Origin: Prevotella sp.
GTDB lineage: Bacteria; Bacteroidota; Bacteroidia; Bacteroidales; Bacteroidaceae
Assembly: GCA_021636625.1 (NCBI GenBank)
Contig: JAJWLX010000063.1
Coordinates: 1 to 18,650, forward strand
Reading direction: 5' to 3'
Length of the DNA stretch: 18,650 nt
The notes beneath the pieces were generated by a model. It was not told where the DNA came from. It did not search any database and worked only from the letters and a program-made list of their open reading frames with translations. Position 1 is the stretch's first letter. Each line of letters begins with the position of its first letter. The translations under genes were made by a program, and so were the position numbers. Positions 6,534-14,641 of the stretch are shown here, piece by piece.

Positions 6534-8807
6534 ATGAGATATGTAGATGTGATATTGCCTCTTCCGCTCGACGGCACCTTTACTTATTCTGTCCCCGAAG
6601 GGATGGAAGAGAAAGTCGTGGCTGGTATGCGCGTGCTCGTTCCCTTAGGAAAAAGCAAGAAGTATATTGCCATGGTAGCTGATGTGCATTCCGAAAAGCC
6701 GGATTTCAACTGTAAGCCGATAGAGGCTGTTCTTGATTCCTATCCCTCTCTTCTTCCCCAGCAATATCGCCTTTGGCAATGGATCAGCGATTACTATATG
6801 TCACCTCTTGGCGATGTATATAATGCAGCCATGCCTGCCGGAATGAAATCTACAGAGAAATTCAAGCCCAAGATGGAACTCTATGTGGAGTTGGCTAGCA
6901 GTTATCGCAATGAACAGGCTCTGCACGTGGCGCTCAATATGGTGCAGCGTGCCCTGAAGCAATCGAAGACTTTGACCACCTTCCTGGCTCTTTCTCATTG
7001 GGACAGTCTGGAGGGAGATACGCCTAGAGAAGGTATCAAGAAGGTGACGAAGGAAGAGCTGATGAACGAGGCAAGATGCACGGCGGCTGTGGTCAAGGCG
7101 CTCATCGACAGAGGTATCCTCTTTACCTACGAGTTGGAAGTGGGTAGATTGAATACGGCTGGAGAATCGCATCTTGACCAGATCAAGCCCTTGTCTATGC
7201 CGCAGCAGGATGCTTACAATCAGATACTGATGCAGATGCTGAAGAAAAACGTAGTGCTCCTGCATGGTGTAACTTCCAGCGGAAAGACGGAAATCTATAT
7301 CCATCTCATCAGAAAAGCCATCGAGGAACACAGGCAGGTGCTCTATCTGCTGCCCGAAATCGCCCTGACGGTTCAGATTATGGAGCGACTGCACAAAGTC
7401 TTTGGCGACCGGCTCGGTATCTATCATTCTAAATATAGTGATGCAGAGCGCGTCGAAATCTGGCAGAAACAACTCTCCGGGCATCCCTATGATGTTATCC
7501 TGGGAGCAAGAAGCGCAGTCTTTCTGCCTTTTCAGAAACTGGGACTTGTCATCATCGATGAAGAGCACGAGACCTCTTTCAAGCAGCAGGATCCGGCTCC
7601 ACGCTATCATGCCCGCAGTGCAGCCATCGTGCTTGCCAATATGTATCCGGAGGCAAAGGTGCTTCTGGGAACGGCTACGCCTTCGATGGAGAGCTATTAC
7701 AATGCCCAGCAGGGTAAGTATGGATTGGTAGAACTGAAGACCCGATACAAGGATATCCAGTTGCCTGAGATACAGGTGGTGGATGTGAAAGACCTCCGCC
7801 ATCGCAAGATGATGACGGGTGTTTATTCGCCAGTGCTCCTGGCGGCGGTAAGAGAAGCCCTGAAGAATGGAGAGCAGGCTATCCTCTTTCAGAACCGAAG
7901 AGGATTTGCACCGATGATAGAATGTAAGGTGTGCGGATGGGTGCCGAAATGCAAGAACTGTGATGTTTCGCTTACTTTGCATAAGAGCATCAATCTCCTT
8001 ACCTGCCATTATTGCGGTTATACCTATCCCGTCCCAACGGAATGTCCGAACTGCGGTAGTACAGAGTTGCTGGGCAGAGGTATCGGAACCGAGCGCATCG
8101 AAGACCAGATTTCCGAGATCTTTCCTGAAGCCCGTATCGCCCGAATGGACTTAGACACAACCCGTACCCGAAATGCCTACGAGCGACTGATCTCCGATTT
8201 CTCTTCGGGAAAGACGAACCTTCTGATAGGTACGCAGATGATTTCGAAGGGCTTGGATTTCGATAAAGTGAGTGTGGTAGGTATCTTGAATGCTGATTCG
8301 ATGCTCAACTATCCTGATTTCCGAGCTTATGAGCACGCTTTCATGATGATGGCGCAGGTGAGCGGAAGAGCCGGAAGAAAGGGCAAACGGGGACTCGTGA
8401 TTCTGCAGACCAAGAATCCTACACTTCCTATCATCGGTCAGGTAGTACACAACGACTACGATTCTCTTTTCAAGGGAATCCTAGAGGAGAGAAGAATGTT
8501 TCATTATCCGCCTTTCTTCCATCTTATCAATGTGTTCCTGAAGCACAAACACGAAAAGATCTGCCAGCAGGCAAGTCTGGAATTGGGCAAGACGCTGAGA
8601 GGATGGTTTGGTGAACGGGTTCTCGGACCGGATAAGCCGGCTGTAGCCCGTGTAAAGACAATGAATATCCGCAAGATTGTCATCAAACTGGAGAATGGTA
8701 TCGACCAGAAGAAGGTGCGCGAATATCTGAAGTATGCTCAGCAGATGATGGCGAAAGATCCGAGGTATGGAGCTTTGCAGATCTATTATGATGTGGATCC
8801 GATGTAG
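6534..8807 (+). CDS. priA: PriA, primosomal replication-restart DNA helicase
   Basis: This superfamily 2 helicase recognises stalled or broken replication forks and reloads the replicative helicase. The 757-residue protein begins with the 3'-DNA-binding domain (MRYVDVILPLPLDGTFTYSVP). The helicase core has Walker A GVTSSGKT (245-252), the Walker B box DEEH (342-345) and motif GTATPS (379-384). Eight cysteines bind two zinc ions: C464, C467, C473, C476, C491, C494, C504 and C507. The region after residue 540, including GTQMISKGLDF and QVSGRAGRKGKRG, is the second helicase lobe. Length and motif order are normal for PriA. It has its own -7 box and a shared terminator downstream, so it is probably monocistronic. 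Confidence 0.96.
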   Translation: MRYVDVILPLPLDGTFTYSVPEGMEEKVVAGMRVLVPLGKSKKYIAMVADVHSEKPDFNCKPIEAVLDSYPSLLPQQYRLWQWISDYYMSPLGDVYNAAMPAGMKSTEKFKPKMELYVELASSYRNEQALHVALNMVQRALKQSKTLTTFLALSHWDSLEGDTPREGIKKVTKEELMNEARCTAAVVKALIDRGILFTYELEVGRLNTAGESHLDQIKPLSMPQQDAYNQILMQMLKKNVVLLHGVTSSGKTEIYIHLIRKAIEEHRQVLYLLPEIALTVQIMERLHKVFGDRLGIYHSKYSDAERVEIWQKQLSGHPYDVILGARSAVFLPFQKLGLVIIDEEHETSFKQQDPAPRYHARSAAIVLANMYPEAKVLLGTATPSMESYYNAQQGKYGLVELKTRYKDIQLPEIQVVDVKDLRHRKMMTGVYSPVLLAAVREALKNGEQAILFQNRRGFAPMIECKVCGWVPKCKNCDVSLTLHKSINLLTCHYCGYTYPVPTECPNCGSTELLGRGIGTERIEDQISEIFPEARIARMDLDTTRTRNAYERLISDFSSGKTNLLIGTQMISKGLDFDKVSVVGILNADSMLNYPDFRAYEHAFMMMAQVSGRAGRKGKRGLVILQTKNPTLPIIGQVVHNDYDSLFKGILEERRMFHYPPFFHLINVFLKHKHEKICQQASLELGKTLRGWFGERVLGPDKPAVARVKTMNIRKIVIKLENGIDQKKVREYLKYAQQMMAKDPRYGALQIYYDVDPM

Positions 8808-8851
8808 ATAAAAAGTAGTCTTATCGGAATCCTCTGTTTGAGATAAAAGAG

Positions 8852-8890
8852 AAAGGCTATCCCAATCTTAAGGAGAGGGATAGCCTTTTT
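8852..8890. terminator. Bidirectional terminator between priA and the fadL-type gene
   Basis: GGCTATCCC (8855-8863) pairs perfectly with GGGATAGCC (8877-8885). The stem extends through AAA and TTT to 12 bp with a 13-base loop. TTTTT follows on the plus strand and TTTCTCTTTT on the minus strand. It serves the convergent genes on both sides. Confidence 0.88.
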
Positions 8891-8971
8891 GGATGTTTGT
8901 AGTTATGTGTCTTGTATTATCTGATATGTTCTGATAAACATAAGTCTAATTCTACTTTATCAACCTTGTGT

Positions 8972-10522
8972 TTAGAAGTTGATGTCAAGACCTACAGCAA
9001 ACACATTGTTGTTACGGGTGTAATCAGAGCTGTAGTTGATGCTGTTCTCTGCAGAAAGCTGAACTTTCGAGGTCTTCTTGTGCTGATAGAAGGTGTGGAA
9101 GTAAGCCACGTTCAAATCCATCTTCTTGTTGATGTGATAAACACCACCGATAGCGGCAGAGTTAGAACCAACAACGAATGACTTGTCATCCATATACTCA
9201 TCGCTCAAACCATAGTTGGTGTTCTGCCAACCTGTACTCAAGGTAATTTTCTTGTTGACATCCACCTCAACACCTGCGTTGTACTCCAAGGTACCGCGGT
9301 CCAACTTCTCCTGACGATTGTTGTATGATGTAGCGTGCTTGTCATCAAACCAGTGGAAACCTACGTTTACACGTACAGCATTTACAGGGCTGTAACCTAC
9401 ACCGAGTGCCAGGTAAGCAGGAATATCGCCTGCAATCTTCTTGCCATCTGCGTATTCACCGATAGCCTCTTCGAGCTTGGCATCGAACTGAGTCTTCAAC
9501 TGTCCCATAGCTCCCTGAATAACTGGGTTGCCGATGATGGCATCTGCTGCAGCCTCTGGTACGCCATTAGCAATGTAAGCATTGCGGAGGTTGTCTGGAA
9601 GGTTACCGATACTTGGAACCTGGTTTACAGACTTGTTCTTCAGGCGGATACGAGTCTTGAACTCATACTTGGCAGCGAAGTTCCACTTGCCAGTCTTGAA
9701 ATCCACGCCGATGATAGGAGTGAAGCCCACACCGCTCTGGTCACAGCTCAACTCAATGTTGGCAGCTGTTTCCTTAGATGGGTCAAGTACCATATAGAGA
9801 GGCATTGCGCCAACCTTGATGTTCTCTACATAACCATAGTAGTTGGTAGAAGCATAGACACCACGTACGCCTGCGAATGCACTGAAGTTGTCGCTGAACT
9901 TATAGGCTGCACCTAAAGAGAGACCATAGTAGTACTGGCGACCGTGCATATAACTGTTGTAGCTATACTTGCCTTCCTTACCGAATTTATCATTGTTGGT
10001 GAAAACAGCTGGTACACGATACTGTGCTGCAACCTGATCTACTGCACCAGCTAACTGGCAAGCAGCCAAAGCAGTCTCGGCTACAATCTTCTCGAAAGAG
10101 CCCAGTCCATTGTCGAAAGTACACTTTCCACCGCCACCAGTGAGGGCGAAACCTGCCTGGAGTGACCATCTGCCCTTATTATAAGCATACTGGAAAGAAG
10201 GGATAACAGGCGCAAAAGCCTTACCCTTGAACTCGCGTGGAGTAGTAGGATTGTTCACATTGTTAGTGAACAATGGATAATCATTTTCAATGCTACGTGT
10301 CTGGTAAGCCAACTGCCAGTTGATGGCAAGATGCTTTCCTTCACCCATGAATACAACGCCGGCTGGATTGTAGTAAACGCCGTCAATACCAATTGAAGCC
10401 TCACGGCTCATCATTCTGTTGAATGCAACGTGCTGATTGGTGTTAGTGAGCAAACCACCTGCAAAAGAAGGTGCTGCGCAAGCCATCGCAATGGCTAAAC
10501 TAACTAATTTTAGTTTCTTCAT
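8972..10522 (-). CDS. OmpP1/FadL family outer-membrane transporter
   Basis: This is an outer-membrane beta-barrel of the FadL/TodX family, whose studied members pass long-chain fatty acids or other hydrophobic compounds. From ATG 10522 the product has 516 residues. It has a signal peptide (MKKLKLVSLAIA...PSFA, about 21 residues) and an N-terminal hatch region with the family signature YYNPAGV. The C-terminal strands end NNVFAVGLDINF, with a terminal Phe. A longer frame from 10552 was rejected because that start lies inside the likely -7 promoter box (10550-10557). The T9SS protein PorV also has a FadL-like fold, but it is smaller (about 390 residues), and I see no reason to call this PorV. 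The substrate is unknown. Confidence 0.88.
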   Translation of the reverse strand: MKKLKLVSLAIAMACAAPSFAGGLLTNTNQHVAFNRMMSREASIGIDGVYYNPAGVVFMGEGKHLAINWQLAYQTRSIENDYPLFTNNVNNPTTPREFKGKAFAPVIPSFQYAYNKGRWSLQAGFALTGGGGKCTFDNGLGSFEKIVAETALAACQLAGAVDQVAAQYRVPAVFTNNDKFGKEGKYSYNSYMHGRQYYYGLSLGAAYKFSDNFSAFAGVRGVYASTNYYGYVENIKVGAMPLYMVLDPSKETAANIELSCDQSGVGFTPIIGVDFKTGKWNFAAKYEFKTRIRLKNKSVNQVPSIGNLPDNLRNAYIANGVPEAAADAIIGNPVIQGAMGQLKTQFDAKLEEAIGEYADGKKIAGDIPAYLALGVGYSPVNAVRVNVGFHWFDDKHATSYNNRQEKLDRGTLEYNAGVEVDVNKKITLSTGWQNTNYGLSDEYMDDKSFVVGSNSAAIGGVYHINKKMDLNVAYFHTFYQHKKTSKVQLSAENSINYSSDYTRNNNVFAVGLDINF

Positions 10523-10549
10523 CTTAATAATATTAAATAAAAACGTCCG

Positions 10550-10557
10550 CAAAGGTA
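10550..10557 (-). promoter_or_regulatory. Bacteroidetes -7 promoter box for the fadL-type gene
   Basis: Read on the minus strand, these bases are TACCTTTG, an exact TAnnTTTG match. Transcription would begin around 10540-10545, about 20 bases before ATG 10522. This decides the start codon of the gene downstream. No -33 TTTG is evident. Confidence 0.6.
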
Positions 10558-10613
10558 ATTATAATGTTCTATTTTGCCTTAATACTTGAGTGAGATTTAA
10601 AGTATATTAACGT

Positions 10614-10669
10614 AAATAGCCCAAGAATCTGCACAGACTTTAAGTTTTGTGCAGCTTCTTGGGCTATTT
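10614..10669. terminator. Long hairpin between pgpH and the fadL-type gene
   Basis: AAATAGCCCAAGAA (10614-10627) pairs perfectly with TTCTTGGGCTATTT (10656-10669). After one mismatched pair, CTGCACA (10629-10635) pairs with TGTGCAG (10648-10654), for a total of 21 bp. The T-run beyond the stem is poor on both strands. It probably ends or protects the 3' end of the minus-strand pgpH transcript. Confidence 0.6.
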
Positions 10670-10695
10670 GAGAGCTTTTATTGTAAGTTTAGAAA

Positions 10696-10721
10696 CCTTG
10701 AAAAGTGAGCTGTTTTCAAGG
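10696..10721 (-). terminator. Hairpin overlapping the pgpH stop codon
   Basis: CCTTGAAAA (10696-10704) pairs with TTTTCAAGG (10713-10721), a perfect 9-bp stem with an 8-base loop. On the minus strand it contains the pgpH stop (TGA, 10718-10716) and is followed by TTTCT. It is a weak terminator or a 3'-end structure that acts with the hairpin downstream. Confidence 0.5.
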
Positions 10722-12833
10722 CTTTTGTGAGTCGGTTTCAGCTTGAGGAGCTTCTTCCTCCTTTTTCATGCTTTGATTCTCCTTCACATTCATGTGAGGA
10801 TAGGAGATGCGGGTATGATAAATCGCCTTCAGACGATCGATAAGCACCAGTTTGGCAAGTGCAATGTCACGGAAGGTAATCGGGCATTCCTTGAAAAATC
10901 CATCTGCTACCTGCCCATCGATGAGCTTGTTTACCAGATTACTGATACTTTCCTCCGTGTATTCATTCAGTGAGCGGGAGGCAGCTTCTACCGTATCAGC
11001 CATCATCAGGATAGCCTGCTCTCGGGTAAACGGATTGGGTCCCGGATATTGGAACAGTGACTTATCTACTACTTCCGTAGGATGGGCATTGCAATAGTTT
11101 ACATAGAAGAATTTGGCAATACCTGTGCCGTGGTGAGTAGTGATGAAGTCCTTGATAATACCCGGCAAACCTACCTTTTCTGCCATCTTCAGTCCTTCTG
11201 TTACGTGACTGATGATGATCTGGGCACTTTCCAGATCACTCAGCTGGTCGTGTGGATTCACTCCTGCCTGGTTCTCCGTAAAGAATACTGGGTTTGTCAT
11301 CTTGCCGATATCGTGATAGAGTGCTCCGGTACGTACCAGCAGACTGTTTGCCTCGATACGGTTGGCTATCTCCGCTGCCAGATTACCTACGGTGATGGAG
11401 TGCTGAAATGTACCAGGAGCAATCTCGCTCAGGTTGCGCAGCAGCCCCTTGTTGGTGTTGGACAACTCGAAGAGTGTGACATTAGAGGTGAAACCGAATG
11501 TCTTTTCGATGATGTACATCAGTGGATAGGCGAGCAGCAGGAAGATTCCATTGATGGTGGAATAGGTGTACATGCTGCGGTCGATGTTGAACACCTGATT
11601 GTCTTGCATCAGCTGGAGGGCTACATATACCACGGTAGTACTGATGGCAACCAGGAGGGCTGTGAAGAATATCTGCGAGCGCTTGGATAATTCGCGCAGG
11701 CTGTAAATCGCAACCAAGCCGGAAACCAGCTGCACGATGATGAATTCATATTGGTATTTCACAGCTGCCGCACAGATGAGAATCATCGTGGCATGCGTGA
11801 TGAAAGCCGTTCGTGAATCCATAAAGACGCGCACAAAGATAGGCGCCATGGCAAATGGGATGATATATACGCTGAAGAAATTGTGCTTCATGATGAGTGA
11901 CACAAAGATTGGGAACAGCGTAATCATCGCATAGAGCATGGTGATGCTGCGTGGCTTGTCGAAGTAGTCTTTGCGGAAGAGCGTGAGATAGAAGGTAAAC
12001 ATCATCACGAGAATCAGTACGAAGAGTGCCTGGCCGATGATGGTAGTGGTAAGCTCGTCCTCAGTAGAACTTCGGCGCTTAGTCTCCTTGTCGAAAGAGG
12101 TAAGCACTCGGTAAGTATAATCATTGATTACTTCGCCTCGGTCGATGATCTTCTGTCCACTCATCACCATACCGCTGGCCAGCGGTATGCTACTCAGCAA
12201 GTCAGTTCGTTCTGCCTCCGAGCGTTCCTTATCATATATAAGGTTGGGTTCCACATAGTCGTTGAGATTGCAGCGGGAGAGAATCTGCCGCTGTGCTGAT
12301 ATCTTCTCATCAAAGAAGATGTGCTCATAGGCGGCAATGGTAGAGTAGAAGTTACCGATAGGAAAGCTCTTGGCATTCTTGCCGCTGATGATGCGTATCA
12401 TACTGGTAGAGTCCTTGTAGATACGGTTGTATTCAGGCGTGCTGACAATGCCCGTCTGATAAACCTGCTTCAGCTGGTTGGCTATGAGTTCCACGTATTC
12501 CTTCGGAAGTCCTGGAATGCCCTGGCTGAAGTCGTGGAGAAAACGCTTGATCTGTTCATTGCCGACATTGGATTTTACTGTGTAGTACGGCTGGAACTGC
12601 CGCAGCAGCGAATCCTGCTCGTGCTTGATGGCTTCATCGGTCTTGTAGATCGGGAAGTCGAAGGTGGCAATCACAGAACCGTACATCCAAGGTTTTCCCA
12701 CATCGTAACGGAACTGTCTGCCCTCATTGCGTGGCAAAAACCAGACAATGATGGCAACTGTAAAGATAACGAGAATGGTCTTGGTGATCAGGTTGCGCCA
12801 ATAATTCTCCTCGAGATTGTTGAATATACTCAT
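10716..12833 (-). CDS. pgpH: PgpH-type seven-TM HD-domain phosphodiesterase (likely c-di-AMP)
   Basis: This inner-membrane protein has the PgpH architecture; studied members hydrolyse cyclic di-AMP and so affect osmotic and cell-wall balance. The 705-residue product has a first membrane helix at about 17-33. An extracytoplasmic 7TMR-HDED-like domain (about 40-260) follows, then a hydrophobic block of several helices (about 265-445). A cytoplasmic HD domain (about 470-660) carries H478, the metal-binding H507-D508 of HDIGKM, H543, H567-H568 and D613. All of these match the HD-phosphodiesterase pattern. The tail is hydrophilic. It is transcribed away from gltX. A weak -7-like AATATTTG sits at 12897-12890 on its strand. 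The c-di-AMP substrate is inferred from the family. Confidence 0.9.
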   Translation of the reverse strand: MSIFNNLEENYWRNLITKTILVIFTVAIIVWFLPRNEGRQFRYDVGKPWMYGSVIATFDFPIYKTDEAIKHEQDSLLRQFQPYYTVKSNVGNEQIKRFLHDFSQGIPGLPKEYVELIANQLKQVYQTGIVSTPEYNRIYKDSTSMIRIISGKNAKSFPIGNFYSTIAAYEHIFFDEKISAQRQILSRCNLNDYVEPNLIYDKERSEAERTDLLSSIPLASGMVMSGQKIIDRGEVINDYTYRVLTSFDKETKRRSSTEDELTTTIIGQALFVLILVMMFTFYLTLFRKDYFDKPRSITMLYAMITLFPIFVSLIMKHNFFSVYIIPFAMAPIFVRVFMDSRTAFITHATMILICAAAVKYQYEFIIVQLVSGLVAIYSLRELSKRSQIFFTALLVAISTTVVYVALQLMQDNQVFNIDRSMYTYSTINGIFLLLAYPLMYIIEKTFGFTSNVTLFELSNTNKGLLRNLSEIAPGTFQHSITVGNLAAEIANRIEANSLLVRTGALYHDIGKMTNPVFFTENQAGVNPHDQLSDLESAQIIISHVTEGLKMAEKVGLPGIIKDFITTHHGTGIAKFFYVNYCNAHPTEVVDKSLFQYPGPNPFTREQAILMMADTVEAASRSLNEYTEESISNLVNKLIDGQVADGFFKECPITFRDIALAKLVLIDRLKAIYHTRISYPHMNVKENQSMKKEEEAPQAETDSQKP

Positions 12834-12877
12834 GTTTGTTACGCTTTATGGTTTGTGACGTTTTTGGGCTAAAAAGC

Positions 12878-12902
12878 TGCTCATTTTCTCAAATATTGAG
12901 CA
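12878..12902. other. Nested inverted repeat in the pgpH-gltX divergent region
   Basis: TGCTCA (12878-12883) is the inverse complement of TGAGCA (12897-12902). Inside it, CTCAA-ATA-TTGAG (12888-12900) is a second palindrome. It lies 45-70 bases upstream of the pgpH start and overlaps the weak -7-like box of that gene. It could be an operator for pgpH, but the arms are short. Confidence 0.35.
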
Positions 12903-12983
12903 AAAAATCAGCATTTCTCCCATTAATTCCTTTTTACAGTGCGAAAATACGAAAAAAAACTATTATAATCGCAAAAAAAACTG

Positions 12984-12991
12984 TAAATTTG
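12984..12991 (+). promoter_or_regulatory. Bacteroidetes -7 promoter box for gltX
   Basis: TAAATTTG exactly matches TAnnTTTG, 33 bases before the gltX ATG. It is preceded by two A8 tracts (12952-12959 and 12973-12980) spaced 21 bp apart, which would curve the DNA or act like an UP element. No -33 TTTG is present. The predicted leader is about 25 bases. Confidence 0.6.
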
Positions 12992-13024
12992 CAGAAAAAT
13001 TCAAAAATAGCTATAAAATAAGAC

Positions 13025-14542
13025 ATGGCAGATAGAAAAGTAAGAGTGCGTTTTGCCCCAAGTCCAACGGGAGCACTGCACATTGGTGGTGTCCGTACCG
13101 CCCTTTATAATTATTTGTTTGCTCGCCAGCATGGTGGTGAGCTTGTGTTCCGTATCGAGGATACAGACTCTCATCGTTTCGTACCAGGAGCCGAGGAATA
13201 TATCCTGGAATCTTTCAAGTGGCTCGGTATCCAGTTTGATGAGGGTGTGAGCTTCGGTGGCGAGCATGGTCCTTATCGTCAGAGCGAGCGTCGTGATATC
13301 TATAAGAAATATGTACAGCAGCTTTTGGACAACGGTAAGGCATACATCGCTTTCGATACTCCAGAGGAGCTGGAAGCTAAGCGTGCTGAGATTCAGAACT
13401 TCCAGTACGATGCTCATACCCGTATGCAGATGCGCAATTCTCTCACCCTTTCCAAGGAGGAGGTAGATCAGCTCATCGCAGACGGTAAGCAATATACAGT
13501 ACGTTTCAAGATTGAACCAGGACAGGAGATTCATGTCAACGATATGATTCGTGGCGATGTAAAGGTGATGAGTGATATCCTGGACGACAAGGTGCTCTAT
13601 AAGAGTGCTGATGAATTGCCAACTTATCACTTGGCAAACATCGTGGACGACCACTTGATGGAAATCTCTCACGTGATTCGTGGTGAGGAGTGGTTGCCTA
13701 GTGCCCCATTGCACGTTCTCCTTTATCAGGCTTTCGGTTGGGAGGATACCATGCCTCGTTTCGCACACCTTCCTTTGCTCCTCAAGCCAGAGGGTAAGGG
13801 TAAGTTGAGCAAGCGCGATGGTGACCGCCTCGGTTTCCCTGTATTCCCATTGGAGTGGCATGACCCTAAGACTGGTGAGGTTTCTTCTGGTTATCGTGAG
13901 AGTGGCTACTTCCCAGAGGCTGTAGTCAACTTCCTGGCGCTCCTCGGCTGGAACCCTGGTACGGAGCAGGAAATCTTCTCTCTCGATGAGTTGGTGAAGG
14001 CTTTCGATATCTCCCGCTGTTCCAAGGCTGGTGCCAAGTTCGACTTCAAGAAGGGAATCTGGTTCAACCATGAGTACATCCTTATGAAGAGTGATGATGA
14101 GATTGCCAACCTCTTTGCACCTATCGTGGCTAACAATGGTGTAGAGGAGACTTTGGATAGAGTAAAGCAGGTGGTACACATGATGAAGGACCGTGTGAAC
14201 TTCGTCTATGAGTTGTGGCCATTGTGCTCATTCTTCTTTATTCCTCCTACAGAGTATGATGCCAAGACTGCCAAGAAGCGCTGGAAGGAGTACTCTGCTC
14301 AGCAGATGACTGAACTTGCTGAGGTTCTCGAGGGTATCGAGGACTTCTCTATCGAGGGTCAGGAGCCTGTCGTATTGAAGTGGGTAGAGGACAAGGGCTA
14401 TAAGCTCGGTGATGTAATGAATGCCTTCCGCCTGACTCTCGTAGGAGAGGGCAAGGGTCCAGGTATGTTCGACATCTCTGCCTTCCTCGGTAAGGAGGAG
14501 ACTTTGCGTCGCCTTCGCAAGGCTATCGAAGTTTTGGGTTAA
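13025..14542 (+). CDS. gltX: Glutamyl-tRNA synthetase
   Basis: This class I aminoacyl-tRNA synthetase charges tRNA-Glu. The 505-residue protein has the HIGH signature in PSPTGALHIGG (residues 13-22) and the KMSKS-type motif KLSKR (260-264). The Rossmann catalytic domain carries YRQSERRDIY. The C-terminal half contains the helical anticodon-binding region (from about 350) ending LGKEETLRRLRKAIEVLG. Length is typical for Bacteroidetes enzymes. Whether it is discriminating or also charges tRNA-Gln cannot be read here. Codon use looks more biased (CGT, GAG, AAG, CTC) than in neighbours, as expected of a highly expressed gene. It has its own promoter box; a long hairpin lies between it and waaA. 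Confidence 0.97.
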   Translation: MADRKVRVRFAPSPTGALHIGGVRTALYNYLFARQHGGELVFRIEDTDSHRFVPGAEEYILESFKWLGIQFDEGVSFGGEHGPYRQSERRDIYKKYVQQLLDNGKAYIAFDTPEELEAKRAEIQNFQYDAHTRMQMRNSLTLSKEEVDQLIADGKQYTVRFKIEPGQEIHVNDMIRGDVKVMSDILDDKVLYKSADELPTYHLANIVDDHLMEISHVIRGEEWLPSAPLHVLLYQAFGWEDTMPRFAHLPLLLKPEGKGKLSKRDGDRLGFPVFPLEWHDPKTGEVSSGYRESGYFPEAVVNFLALLGWNPGTEQEIFSLDELVKAFDISRCSKAGAKFDFKKGIWFNHEYILMKSDDEIANLFAPIVANNGVEETLDRVKQVVHMMKDRVNFVYELWPLCSFFFIPPTEYDAKTAKKRWKEYSAQQMTELAEVLEGIEDFSIEGQEPVVLKWVEDKGYKLGDVMNAFRLTLVGEGKGPGMFDISAFLGKEETLRRLRKAIEVLG

Positions 14543-14556
14543 TTCACAATAAACAT

Positions 14557-14601
14557 CTCTCTGAGGAACTTTTGCCGTCGGGCTGAATGTTCCTCAGAGA
14601 G
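14557..14601 (+). other. 13-bp hairpin between gltX and waaA
   Basis: CTCTCTGAGGAAC (14557-14569) pairs perfectly with GTTCCTCAGAGAG (14589-14601). The 19-base loop can form an inner GCC-GTCG-GGC. There is no T-run after it, so it is not a standard intrinsic terminator. It could stabilise the gltX 3' end or tune read-through into waaA, for which I find no TAnnTTTG box. Confidence 0.6.
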
Positions 14602-14641
14602 TTCACGTATTTATAGATACTAAACCAATAAAAGTAATATC

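Noticed and set aside
6801..8009. Long open frame on the minus strand inside priA (about 400 codons)
   Set aside because: It is antisense to the fully supported priA helicase core and has Leu/His/Arg/Ser-rich content typical of a shadow frame, with no domain pattern.
9335..9916. Plus-strand frame of 193 codons across the fadL-type gene
   Set aside because: It overlaps a well-supported minus-strand beta-barrel gene and shows no signal peptide or motif.
8972..10522. FadL-type protein as the T9SS component PorV
   Set aside because: PorV is about 390 residues and this is 516; the sequence fits the general OmpP1/FadL transporters better, and it is not next to other late T9SS genes.
10523..10552. 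Upstream start for the fadL-type protein adding ten residues
   Set aside because: It lies within the exact -7 promoter box on that strand and would precede a normal signal peptide with an odd extension.
13001..14179. Long open frame on the minus strand inside gltX (about 390 codons)
   Set aside because: It is antisense to gltX, whose motifs and codon bias are clear. The frame results from the biased codons on the other strand.
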